NCBI GenBank assembly: GCA_030684415.1
Contig: JAUXNL010000453.1
Coordinates: 1 to 20,061, forward strand
Reading direction: 5' to 3'
DNA from: Moraxellaceae bacterium
Lineage (GTDB): Bacteria > Pseudomonadota > Gammaproteobacteria > Pseudomonadales > Moraxellaceae
DNA: 20,061 bases
This document shows positions 1-6,325 of the stretch, piece by piece; position 1 is the first letter of the stretch, and the number at the start of each line of letters is the position of its first letter. The notes under the pieces are model-generated. The model was not told where the DNA came from. It saw nothing but the letters and a program-made list of their open reading frames with translations, and did no database searches. Made by a program: the position numbers and the translations under genes.

Positions 1-732
1 CACCGTGCCATCGGCATTCGGCAGGAACTTCGGCACGATGAACAGCGAAATGCCCGTGGTGCCCTTGGGCGCGTCCGGCAAACGTGCCAGCACGATGTGC
101 ACGATGTTCTCGGCCATGTCGTGTTCGCCAGCCGAAATGAAAATCTTGGTGCCGCTGATCGCGTAGGAACCGTCCGCATTCGGCTCAGCCTTGGTGCGGA
201 TGATGCCGAGGTCGGAGCCTGCATGCGATTCGGTCAGGCACATGGTGCCGGTCCACTCGCCCGAAATCAGCTTGGTCAGGTAGACCTCTTTCTGTTCCGG
301 CGTACCGTGCGCTTCCACCGTGTTGATGGCGCCATGCGACAGGCCCGGGTACATCGACCAGGACCAGTTGGCGGTGCCGGTCATTTCGCTCATGGCAATG
401 CCCAGCGAAGGCGGCAGGCCCTGGCCACCATGCTCCACCGGCGAGGCCAGCGCACCGAAGCCGAGCTCAACGAACTTGGCATAGGCTTCCTTGAAGCCCT
501 TGGGCGTGGTCACTTCACCGTTGTTCCAGGTGCAGCCCTCTTCATCACCACTCCGGTTGACGGGGGAGAGTTCGTTTTCAGCGAACTGGGCACCGGTTTC
601 GAGCACGCTGTCGACAAGCTCGCGGTTGGTCTCGGCATAAGCCGGGATGGAGGCGTAATGCTTTTCTACATCAAGCACTTCGTGCATCACGAACTGCATG
701 TCACGCAGGGGAGCTTTGTAGGGAGTCGCCAT
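1..732 (-). CDS. Acyl-CoA dehydrogenase, N-terminal part (C-terminus beyond left edge)
   Basis: A flavin (FAD) enzyme that oxidises acyl-CoA to trans-2-enoyl-CoA, the first step of beta-oxidation. The 244 visible codons start MATPYKAPLRDMQFVMHEV and stay open to the window edge. They cover the helical N-terminal domain (about residues 40-155) and the start of the central beta domain. The FAD/substrate motif CLTESHAGSDLG is at residues 165-176, followed by SGTKIFISAGEHDMAENIVH, typical of the longer (about 590-600 residue) bacterial acyl-CoA dehydrogenases with an extra C-terminal domain. The motif has Ser where many relatives have Pro (TEPH). The start is the ATG at 732, preceded at short distance by GAGG. 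The next gene upstream on this strand is 670 bases away, so it probably has its own promoter; palindromes at 792-898 are candidate operators. Chain-length preference cannot be told from this fragment. Confidence 0.93.
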   Translation of the reverse strand, partial: MATPYKAPLRDMQFVMHEVLDVEKHYASIPAYAETNRELVDSVLETGAQFAENELSPVNRSGDEEGCTWNNGEVTTPKGFKEAYAKFVELGFGALASPVEHGGQGLPPSLGIAMSEMTGTANWSWSMYPGLSHGAINTVEAHGTPEQKEVYLTKLISGEWTGTMCLTESHAGSDLGIIRTKAEPNADGSYAISGTKIFISAGEHDMAENIVHIVLARLPDAPKGTTGISLFIVPKFLPNADGTV

Positions 733-791
733 GATTTTGACCTCGCAAGTATCGGGGGCTAGGGAGAGCCCGTCTTGTCACTTCAGGTGGG

Positions 792-836
792 GTCCGACAG
801 TCACAATCGCGCTATTGACCGCTGGATTTGTCGGAC
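792..836. promoter_or_regulatory. Inverted repeat GTCCGACA / TGTCGGAC upstream of acyl-CoA dehydrogenase
   Basis: GTCCGACA at 792-799 is the exact reverse complement of TGTCGGAC at 829-836, with 29 bases between the arms. It lies 60 to 104 bases upstream of the acyl-CoA dehydrogenase start. A TGACCGCTGG half-site at 816-825 sits between the arms. It may be a regulator site or a leader hairpin; no regulator can be named. Confidence 0.35.
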
Positions 837-877
837 ACAAAAGCCGCGGAAGTTTAGTGGAGATACCCCGTCTGCTA

Positions 878-898
878 CAGCGGTATTCATGACCGCTG
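878..898. promoter_or_regulatory. Candidate operator: 7-bp palindrome arms CAGCGGT-N7-ACCGCTG
   Basis: A perfect inverted repeat with 7-base arms around a 7-base centre, about 150 bases upstream of the acyl-CoA dehydrogenase start. Its right half with flanks, TGACCGCTGG at 890-899, recurs exactly at 816-825, 74 bases closer to the gene. Arm length and spacing suit a dimeric TetR-type or similar repressor, and TetR-family control of acyl-CoA dehydrogenase genes is common; the assignment is inference. I could not place a confident -35/-10 pair near it. Confidence 0.45.
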
Positions 899-1017
899 GT
901 TCACGGGATTCCCTCGCAAGCCGCTGCTTTCGCAGGAGAAATTAACGCCGGCCATCAGTCTTTTGCGCCTCTACAAATCGCTGTCTTGTACAGGACAAAA
1001 GCAGGAATGGCGCCCAT

Positions 1018-1041
1018 AAAAAAACCCGCCAGCGCGGGGTT
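1018..1041 (-). terminator. Candidate intrinsic terminator, minus strand
   Basis: Read on the minus strand, a CCCGC-GCTG-GCGGG hairpin (5-bp stem, 4-base loop, with a bulged C and flanking A-T pairs possible) is followed directly by seven T residues. The stem is short but GC-only. It lies about 360 bases past the stop codon of the oxygenase gene at 1403, so it could end that transcript with a long 3' region, or end an unrecognised small RNA. Confidence 0.5.
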
Positions 1042-1161
1042 CTGATCGAGGGAGTCATCTGTCCAGTCTGGTAGAGAGTGCGCCCTGACGAGACGTCTGC
1101 ATGACACCGTTCGTTCTGAGCCAGCCCGAGGGCCGGCTTAGTCACATGAGGTCCGGCTCAA

Positions 1162-1197
1162 ATCAAGCCCGCTCGGCCTGAACGGCGTCGGCTTGAT
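1162..1197. repeat. Hairpin with 8-bp arms ATCAAGCC / GGCTTGAT
   Basis: The arms at 1162-1169 and 1190-1197 are exact reverse complements, separated by 20 bases that can extend the helix by CGC/GCG across a 2-base bulge. It lies in the structured gap downstream of the oxygenase gene. Function unknown. Confidence 0.5.
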
Positions 1198-1315
1198 ACC
1201 AGCGCCGGGTTAATCAGGACGTTTAATCAGGCGGCACATTAACGGCTGGCTGACAACGCCTATCCCGGGCTTTTTCAGCCCACGATCCAACACATGTCCG
1301 GAATCGCTCCACGCT

Positions 1316-1343
1316 GAATCAACCACACAAGGGTGATTGATTC
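1316..1343 (-). repeat. Hairpin with 11-bp stem, better paired as minus-strand RNA
   Basis: On the minus strand, GAATCAATCAC and GTGGTTGATTC flank a six-base loop. All eleven positions pair if one U-G wobble is allowed; on the plus strand the same position is a C-A mismatch. This favours a role in a minus-strand transcript, such as the 3' region of the oxygenase mRNA. Confidence 0.5.
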
Positions 1344-1376
1344 GCGACCCCGCCATCCTTGGCCGGGAAGCCGCTT

Positions 1377-1396
1377 GCTGAAAAGCATTTTTCAGC
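1377..1396. repeat. Hairpin GCTGAAAA-GCAT-TTTTCAGC just after the oxygenase stop codon
   Basis: A perfect 8-bp stem with a 4-base loop, 7 bases past the TAA at 1405-1403. It has terminator-like placement but no T-run after the stem on either strand, so I do not call it a terminator. The 15-base core AAATGCTTTTCAGCA (minus strand, 1390-1376) recurs exactly at 11266-11280, also just after a stop codon. Confidence 0.55.
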
Positions 1397-1402
1397 CAGC
1401 GG

Positions 1403-2650
1403 TTAACGACTGAGCTGGCGAACCGGCGTAAAGCTGGTGTCCGCTTTTTCCAGCTTGATGGCCACCGGCAACATCTTTTCATGCAGCAACCGGCCAGCCG
1501 CCACGGCGGCCAGCGTGGCACCCGGCACGCGCCGGCGCAGGGTTTCGAGAGAGAAAATCGCGGGGCCGGTCGCCAATACGGCGGCGGTCCACAGGGGTGA
1601 CTTCGGCAGACCAAGCGCATCGCCACTGCCATTGCCCAACACCAGACGGGTAAACGCACTGCGATAGCCGGTCTCGATCCGGGCCATCACTTTCTTGACC
1701 GGATGATCGCCCGCTTGCTGCATCGGCACATTAGAGAGCGCCTGCCCAAGCGCGCGCGAGTCCTCGTCAGACTCGGCCACGGTGAAGTACTGCAACCAGA
1801 GTGCCCGCAGCGAATCGGCCTCGCTCGCCGGCAGGATGCGCTCGTCCACTCCCATCAGATACCCCACGTAGCGCCAGAGATGGATGACCGCTTCACGCTC
1901 CTCCGTCGTGAAGCGGAAGCCCACCGCGCGCAGGCCGAAGAGAAAGACGGACGAGAACTCGAGAATCGTCGCCATCGAATCGGACTGGTTGATGGGATGC
2001 CCCCAGGCAGCAGCGTCCCAGCGTCCGGACTTGTTCAGCATGAGACGCACCTGCGCATGCATGAGACGCACCCGCACGGCACTCTTGAAGCCCTCGTTCT
2101 GACGCAACATGCCATCACGCGTGGTGACATCGACCCAGAACTTGCCTGTCTCCACCAGCCGGCGAGGGGCCATGCGGTCGAGCTGCCCCGTGAACACCAG
2201 TGGCTTGGCGGCCGCCGCTGCCAGATAGCCGCCCATGAGCGACACATTGCGCAGCGACAGCTCGGCAAACCAACCGGTACGACGCGTCACATCACAGGCC
2301 AGGTTGCATTTATCGCGATCCAGCCAGATGGGCACCGTCTCGACCTGCGCAAAAAAGGCCCGCAGCGGCTCGGGCGGATTGTCCAGCGATGCCAGCCCGT
2401 GCTCCAGCGCTTGGTCTACCAGACGGCGGCCCTCGCCCGGCTTCATATCGTGATACATCGCGACCACAGCATCCGCCAGTGGATCCCCTTGGTTGAGAAA
2501 CGGCAGATAGTCGGCCAATTGTTCAGGGCTCGGGGTCAGCTTGTCTTTGGTGAGCAGCCGGGCCAGCAGCCTTACCCGCCAGTTATTGCGGGTTTCAGGA
2601 TCGGGAACGCGGGTGGGAATGGTGGTGTCGATATGGGCGACAGCGGTCAT
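1403..2650 (-). CDS. MpaB/Lcp-type (DUF2236) oxygenase family protein
   Basis: 415 residues. It resembles the DUF2236 family, which includes fungal MpaB and the rubber-cleaving latex-clearing proteins (Lcp); characterised members bind b-type haem and cleave carbon-carbon double bonds oxidatively. Family landmarks are RRLVETGKFW (163-172), VRLMHAQVR (194-202) with His198 as the likely proximal haem ligand, and WGHPINQSDSMATILEFS (216-233). There is no signal peptide, unlike secreted Lcp, so the protein is probably cytoplasmic or membrane-associated and the substrate is unlikely to be rubber. The ATG at 2650 has only a weak ribosome site. The gene follows bioD after 64 bases but carries its own promoter-like sequence and palindrome, so I treat it as a separate unit. 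Family call is fairly firm; substrate unknown. Confidence 0.82.
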   Translation of the reverse strand: MTAVAHIDTTIPTRVPDPETRNNWRVRLLARLLTKDKLTPSPEQLADYLPFLNQGDPLADAVVAMYHDMKPGEGRRLVDQALEHGLASLDNPPEPLRAFFAQVETVPIWLDRDKCNLACDVTRRTGWFAELSLRNVSLMGGYLAAAAAKPLVFTGQLDRMAPRRLVETGKFWVDVTTRDGMLRQNEGFKSAVRVRLMHAQVRLMLNKSGRWDAAAWGHPINQSDSMATILEFSSVFLFGLRAVGFRFTTEEREAVIHLWRYVGYLMGVDERILPASEADSLRALWLQYFTVAESDEDSRALGQALSNVPMQQAGDHPVKKVMARIETGYRSAFTRLVLGNGSGDALGLPKSPLWTAAVLATGPAIFSLETLRRRVPGATLAAVAAGRLLHEKMLPVAIKLEKADTSFTPVRQLSR

Positions 2651-2681
2651 GGCCAGTACTCAGCAGTCAGGGGATGGCCAC

Positions 2682-2710
2682 TGTATACACGGCGTATATC
2701 AAGATGACAA
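2682..2710 (-). promoter_or_regulatory. Promoter of the DUF2236 oxygenase gene with embedded palindrome
   Basis: On the minus strand, TTGTCA (2710-2705) and TATACA (2687-2682) are separated by exactly 17 bases. The start would fall near 2675, about 25 bases before the ATG at 2650. The palindrome TATAC-N5-GTATA at 2684-2698 overlaps the -10 hexamer and spacer, where a repressor would block polymerase. The -35 lies only a few bases past the bioD stop codon. A TetR-type regulator is a reasonable guess but none is encoded in the window. Confidence 0.6.
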
Positions 2711-2714
2711 GCCG

Positions 2715-3407
2715 CTAGCCGAGGGCCGGCAGCAGTGGAGCAATATCCAGCAATCCGGCCTGCTCAGAGGGCACGGTGTCAGGCGCCCAAGGCAGCCGCC
2801 CGAGGCACGGTGCCGGCAGCAAGCGTTCCAGCGTCGCGATGTTGTCGTCCAGCGCGGCCATCTCCGGATCGATGACATTGGCCACCCAGCCCGCCAGACG
2901 CAGACCATCCTTGAGAATGGCTTCGGCCGTGAGGATGGCGTGGTTCAGGCAGCCAAGGCGCATGCCGACCACCAGCACCACCGGCAAGCCCAGCTCGCGT
3001 GGCAATGCCGACAGCAACTCGCGCTCGCTGACCGGCGTGCGCCAGCCCCCCGCCCCCTCCACCAGTGCAAAGTCTGCGCGCTGCATCAACGTGCCACGGC
3101 AAAAGCCGGCCAGTTGCGTAATGCTCAGACGGCGTCCGGCGGCCGCTGCCGCCAAATGGGGTGACAACGGCAGCGGCAAGGCCACCGGATTGATCTCGCT
3201 GTAGCGCAGGGGCAACGTCATCGCCGCTTGCAACGCCAGCGCATCTTCATTACGCCAGCCTTCCGGTGTTTCCTCGCAGCCAGCGGCCACCGGCTTGATG
3301 GCGAGCGTACGCAGGCCTCGCGCTTTTGCCGCAGCCAGCAGGACACAGCTGACGTGGGTCTTGCCGACACTGGTATCCGTGCCGGCTATAAAAAAGGCCT
3401 TGCCCAT
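2715..3407 (-). CDS. bioD: Dethiobiotin synthetase BioD
   Basis: ATP-dependent closure of the ureido ring: DAPA plus CO2 gives dethiobiotin, the penultimate step of biotin synthesis, in the cytoplasm. The 230-residue protein has the P-loop GTDTSVGKT (9-17, Lys16), a KPVAAGCEE segment with Lys38, Asp55 in RNEDAL, and VEGAGGW with Glu117, all as in E. coli BioD. I chose the ATG at 3407 over the in-frame GTG at 3410: the bioC stop shares one base with this ATG (TGATG), and GGAG stands 7 bases before the ATG but too close to the GTG. Last gene of the bio cluster; a new promoter begins right after its stop. Confidence 0.95.
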   Translation of the reverse strand: MGKAFFIAGTDTSVGKTHVSCVLLAAAKARGLRTLAIKPVAAGCEETPEGWRNEDALALQAAMTLPLRYSEINPVALPLPLSPHLAAAAAGRRLSITQLAGFCRGTLMQRADFALVEGAGGWRTPVSERELLSALPRELGLPVVLVVGMRLGCLNHAILTAEAILKDGLRLAGWVANVIDPEMAALDDNIATLERLLPAPCLGRLPWAPDTVPSEQAGLLDIAPLLPALG

Positions 3408-4174
3408 CACTCGTCTCCGTCGCGGCGCGCGCGCACAAAAAGCACTTCATAGCGCAGCGGAATACCCTCAGGCTCGCGCATGGATTCGAGCGCCGCGCTC
3501 ACGCGCTGCCACCAGCCACGGCCATGAAGATGCGCCTCGCGCGGCACATCGGCGGTATTCGCACCAATCTGCTTGAGCGCCAACAGCAACTCGCGCGGCG
3601 TCGCAAAATGCATGGCGAAACTGCCCTGAAAAAATTCGCAATCCGAAAAGCCATTGCTCATGAGGGCCATCGCCCAGTCGCTCTCGCCGGCAAAATGATT
3701 CACCGCGAGCACCTTGGCGCTCACCAGCGCCGCCAGACTTCCCGGGCCCGGCACACTAAAGGCGAGCGGCCCGCCCGGCTTGAGCACGCGCGCCAGTTCG
3801 GCGGCAGCCTGTTCACGCGAGCTACACCATTGCAGGGCGAAATTGCTGAACACCTGATCAATGCCCGCCGCCGGCAAGGGCAGCGCTTCGACATCACCCT
3901 GCAGGGTTTGCACGCGCGGATGTGGAGGCACGCAGGCCAGCATCTCAGATGACAAATCCAGCGCAACAACACGTTCAACCGCCGCCTGCCCCGCCAGTAG
4001 CAGACTTTCACGACCCGTGCCGCAGCCAGCGTCCAGCACAACGCCTGCCGGTGTGAGTCCCGTCAGTAATTCAGCGGCGATCTGTTGCTGCAATCCGGCA
4101 TGTTGTTCGTAATGCAGCGCGGCGCGTGAAAAGCGGCCAGCGATTTCCTGCTTGCGCGAAAGCGGCGCGCTCAT
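3407..4174 (-). CDS. bioC: Malonyl-ACP O-methyltransferase BioC
   Basis: SAM-dependent methylation of the free carboxyl of malonyl-ACP, which disguises it so that fatty acid synthase can elongate it to pimeloyl-ACP methyl ester. 255 residues. The class I methyltransferase fold shows motif I LDAGCGTGRES (47-57), acidic Asp73 in ALDLS, GDVEALPLP (93-101), NFALQW (111-116) and the late QIGANT segment shared by BioC proteins. Start choice: the ATG at 4174 overlaps the bioH stop as ATGA and has AAGGAG seven bases upstream; the in-frame GTG at 4180 would be only one or two bases from that site. Works as a pair with BioH, encoded just before it. Confidence 0.94.
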   Translation of the reverse strand: MSAPLSRKQEIAGRFSRAALHYEQHAGLQQQIAAELLTGLTPAGVVLDAGCGTGRESLLLAGQAAVERVVALDLSSEMLACVPPHPRVQTLQGDVEALPLPAAGIDQVFSNFALQWCSSREQAAAELARVLKPGGPLAFSVPGPGSLAALVSAKVLAVNHFAGESDWAMALMSNGFSDCEFFQGSFAMHFATPRELLLALKQIGANTADVPREAHLHGRGWWQRVSAALESMREPEGIPLRYEVLFVRARRDGDE

Positions 4175-4998
4175 CGCCACACTCCTTGCGTCTGCCTATT
4201 CGCCAATAATCGGCCCAACAACGTGGTCAACAATGCCTGCGGATGTGACAACAACGGCAGATGCGCTGCACCGGGCAGCACATCAACATGCGCCAACGGC
4301 TGCACCTGGGCCGACCAAGCGGCAAGCGTCGCCGGCACCAGCGCATCTTTCTCACCCAACACCAGATGCAGTGGCAGCGACATCGCCGCATAGGCCTCGC
4401 ACCAGTCTTCTGTTTCCAGCCAGTGCAACCCGGCCTGCAGCGCAACGGTAGCGGGTGCGGGTGCTGCCAGCGCCTGCACGGCCAATCTGTCAGCGCGCGC
4501 CTGTGCACCTCCGTGGCAGCACAGCGCCAAAAAACGTGAACGCGTTTTTTCCGGACTCTCCGCCAGCCCTTGCGCAAAGCCCGCAAAATCACTGGCGGGC
4601 ATGGCGGGTATGGGTGAAATAGCCGACGACGGCGCTTCGCGCGCGACAAAACAAGGCGACGCCGCCAGTAGCGTCAAGGCGCTCACTCGTTGCGGATATT
4701 GCGCCGCAATCGCCAGTGCCAGCAGCCCACCCAATGACCAACCCAGCCACATGGCTTGTGCCGGCGCCACGGCCAGCAGCCGCACGCACACCTGACGAAA
4801 GTCTTCATCACCCGGCTGCCAGGGCGAGGCGCCATGCCCGGGTAAATCAATGCAGAGCACCCGAAAATGTTCGCGCAGACCCGGCAGCAACAGTTGCCAG
4901 ACACGGCTGTCGAGCCCCCAGCCATGCACCAGCACCAGTGCCGGGGCGGCCGGCCGTGACGACTCATGCCAGACATGCGCGAGTGGCGTCAGGGTCAT
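4171..4998 (-). CDS. bioH: Pimeloyl-ACP methyl ester carboxylesterase BioH
   Basis: Alpha/beta hydrolase that removes the methyl group placed by BioC, releasing pimeloyl-ACP for BioF. 275 residues from the ATG at 4998, somewhat longer than E. coli BioH (256). Visible are the oxyanion motif HGWG (25-28), nucleophile elbow GWSLGG with Ser88, Asp218 in GEKDALVP and His246 in GAAHLPLL, giving a complete Ser-Asp-His triad. An in-frame ATG at 5019 exists, but the 4998 start forms an ATGA overlap with the bioF stop and has GGAG at good distance. bioH beside bioC is the Pseudomonas-type arrangement; in E. coli bioH is unlinked. Confidence 0.93.
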   Translation of the reverse strand: MTLTPLAHVWHESSRPAAPALVLVHGWGLDSRVWQLLLPGLREHFRVLCIDLPGHGASPWQPGDEDFRQVCVRLLAVAPAQAMWLGWSLGGLLALAIAAQYPQRVSALTLLAASPCFVAREAPSSAISPIPAMPASDFAGFAQGLAESPEKTRSRFLALCCHGGAQARADRLAVQALAAPAPATVALQAGLHWLETEDWCEAYAAMSLPLHLVLGEKDALVPATLAAWSAQVQPLAHVDVLPGAAHLPLLSHPQALLTTLLGRLLANRQTQGVWR

Positions 4999-6161
4999 GC
5001 CACTTCTCCGGCCTGGCATTCGGCCAGCGCCAGTAGGAGTGCATCAATATCAGCTGTCTCGTGTGCGGCTGAAAACGTGATGCGCAAGCGCGCCATGCCA
5101 GCCGGCACCGTCGGAGGGCGAATCGCGCCCACCAGAAATCCGCGCGCTTGCAACGCCGCACTCCAGGCCAACGCGCGCTCATTGCTGCCCAGCAACAGCG
5201 GCTGGATGGGGGTGTCACTCGGCATCAGCTCAAGACCGAGCGACGCCGCCCCGGCGCGAAAGCGCGAGACATGCGCCGCCAGACGTGCGCGCAGGTCATG
5301 GCCATCACGCAGGAGTGCAAGACTGGCACGGCTCGCCGCGGCCACCGCCGGCGGCAACGCCGTGGTGTAGATATAGGCGCGTGCGCTGTTGATGAGAAAC
5401 TCGATCAGCGCCGCATCACCCGCCACAAATGCGCCAAAGCTGCCGAAGGACTTTCCGAGCGTGCCGACCAGCACCGGCAACGCAGCCGCATCCAGTGCGA
5501 AATGTTCGGCCACCCCGCCGCCAGTCGCGCCCATGACGCCAAAGCCGTGCGCGTCATCGACCATCAGCCAGGCGTCATGCTCGGCGGCCAGACGTGCCAA
5601 TGCCGGCAATGGCGCCACGTCGCCGTCCATGCTGAACACGCCATCCGTCACGATGAGTTTTTGGCGGGCCGCCGATTGCTGCAACTGCGCCGCCAACTGC
5701 GCCATGTCGTTGTGCCGGTAACGCTGGAAGCGGGCACCAGAGGCAAGGCCGCCATCAATGAGCGACGCATGGTTCAGCCGGTCTTCGAAAACGGCATCGC
5801 CGGCGCCACACAGGGCCTGGATCACCGCCGTGTTCGCCATCCAGCCGGTGGAAAACAGCAGCACGCGCTCACGCCCGGTAAACGCGGCCAGTTCCTGCTC
5901 CAGCGCTTCGTGCTCGGCGCTGTGGCCGCACACCAGATGCGATGCACCACTGCCGGCGCCGTAATGCTGTGCCGCCGCGACAAATGCCGCCGTAACGTCA
6001 GCATGGTTGGCCAGCCCCAGATAATCATTGCTGCAAAAATTGAGCAGTCGGCGCCCGTCCACCACGACACGAGTGCCCTGCGGAGAGGCTAGCGTTCGGC
6101 GCTCACGGTAGAGGCCGTCGGCTTTTTTTTGCGCAAGCGCAGAGGAGAGATCAAAGGGCAT
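4995..6161 (-). CDS. bioF: 8-amino-7-oxononanoate synthase BioF
   Basis: PLP enzyme that condenses pimeloyl-ACP (or -CoA) with L-alanine, releasing CO2, to give KAPA. 388 residues, close to the E. coli length. Landmarks are NFCSNDYLGLANH (41-53), STGWMAN (104-110), VDDAHGFGVMG (201-211) with Asp202 and His205 of the cofactor pocket, and LVGTLGKSFGSFGAF (231-245) with the Schiff-base Lys237. The ATG at 6161 has no strong ribosome site; a 7-bp hairpin and a tiny overlapping frame lie just upstream. A 164-base gap separates it from bioB, the only large gap inside the cluster. Its stop overlaps the bioH start. Confidence 0.96.
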   Translation of the reverse strand: MPFDLSSALAQKKADGLYRERRTLASPQGTRVVVDGRRLLNFCSNDYLGLANHADVTAAFVAAAQHYGAGSGASHLVCGHSAEHEALEQELAAFTGRERVLLFSTGWMANTAVIQALCGAGDAVFEDRLNHASLIDGGLASGARFQRYRHNDMAQLAAQLQQSAARQKLIVTDGVFSMDGDVAPLPALARLAAEHDAWLMVDDAHGFGVMGATGGGVAEHFALDAAALPVLVGTLGKSFGSFGAFVAGDAALIEFLINSARAYIYTTALPPAVAAASRASLALLRDGHDLRARLAAHVSRFRAGAASLGLELMPSDTPIQPLLLGSNERALAWSAALQARGFLVGAIRPPTVPAGMARLRITFSAAHETADIDALLLALAECQAGEVA

Positions 6162-6183
6162 GGCAGGGGAACTTCACTCGTCC

Positions 6184-6200
6184 TTCTTCCGCAGGAAGAA
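6184..6200. repeat. Hairpin TTCTTCC-GCA-GGAAGAA in the bioB-bioF gap
   Basis: A perfect 7-bp stem with a 3-base loop, 22 bases upstream of the bioF ATG. It has no T-run, so it is unlikely to be a terminator. It could stabilise or process the message between bioB and bioF, or affect access to purine-rich sequence just upstream of bioF. Confidence 0.45.
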
Positions 6201-6325
6201 AGTGCCGGAACGGGTACCGGGAAACAGGCGCGCGGGGCGAAGGGCGACGGCTAGCGCTCATCACCGCCACTCGCCCGAACATACGCCACGCCCTCGGGGA
6301 GCGCGCGCCATGTCTGCTCTGATGC

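Larger units (their letters stand above)
733..1402. other. 670-base intergenic region rich in inverted repeats, no convincing gene
   Basis: No reading frame here has coding character; the short minus-strand frames at 942-1145 and 1210-1659 lack a good ribosome site and family resemblance. The stretch holds several hairpins: 1377-1396, 1316-1343, an imperfect one near 1262-1284 (GGGCT-GAAAA-AGCCC on the minus strand), 1162-1197, and a terminator-like one at 1018-1041. TTAATCAGG occurs twice, at 1210-1218 and 1223-1231. The part from 792 to 898 holds the candidate operators of the acyl-CoA dehydrogenase gene. The rest reads like a long structured 3' region of the upstream oxygenase gene, or an unrecognised small RNA. 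Confidence 0.6.

Noticed and set aside
942..1145. 67-codon minus-strand frame in the large gap
   Set aside because: No ribosome site, crosses the terminator hairpin at 1018-1041, and no recognisable similarity.
1377..1396. Hairpin as the terminator of the oxygenase gene
   Set aside because: Stem is A/T-rich at its loop end and not followed by T residues; the site at 1018-1041 is a better terminator.
733..1402. tRNA or other classical RNA gene in the large gap
   Set aside because: No cloverleaf with a T-arm GTTCGANTC-like segment on either strand, and no known RNA family recognised.
1210..1659. 149-codon minus-strand frame overlapping the end of the oxygenase gene
   Set aside because: Mostly an out-of-frame reading of the oxygenase gene; its tail shares WSDSG with a frame near 11300 only because the DNA element there is repeated.
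1703..2707. 334-codon open frame antisense to the oxygenase gene
   Set aside because: Shadow frame; the minus-strand protein has family motifs and a promoter, this one has neither.
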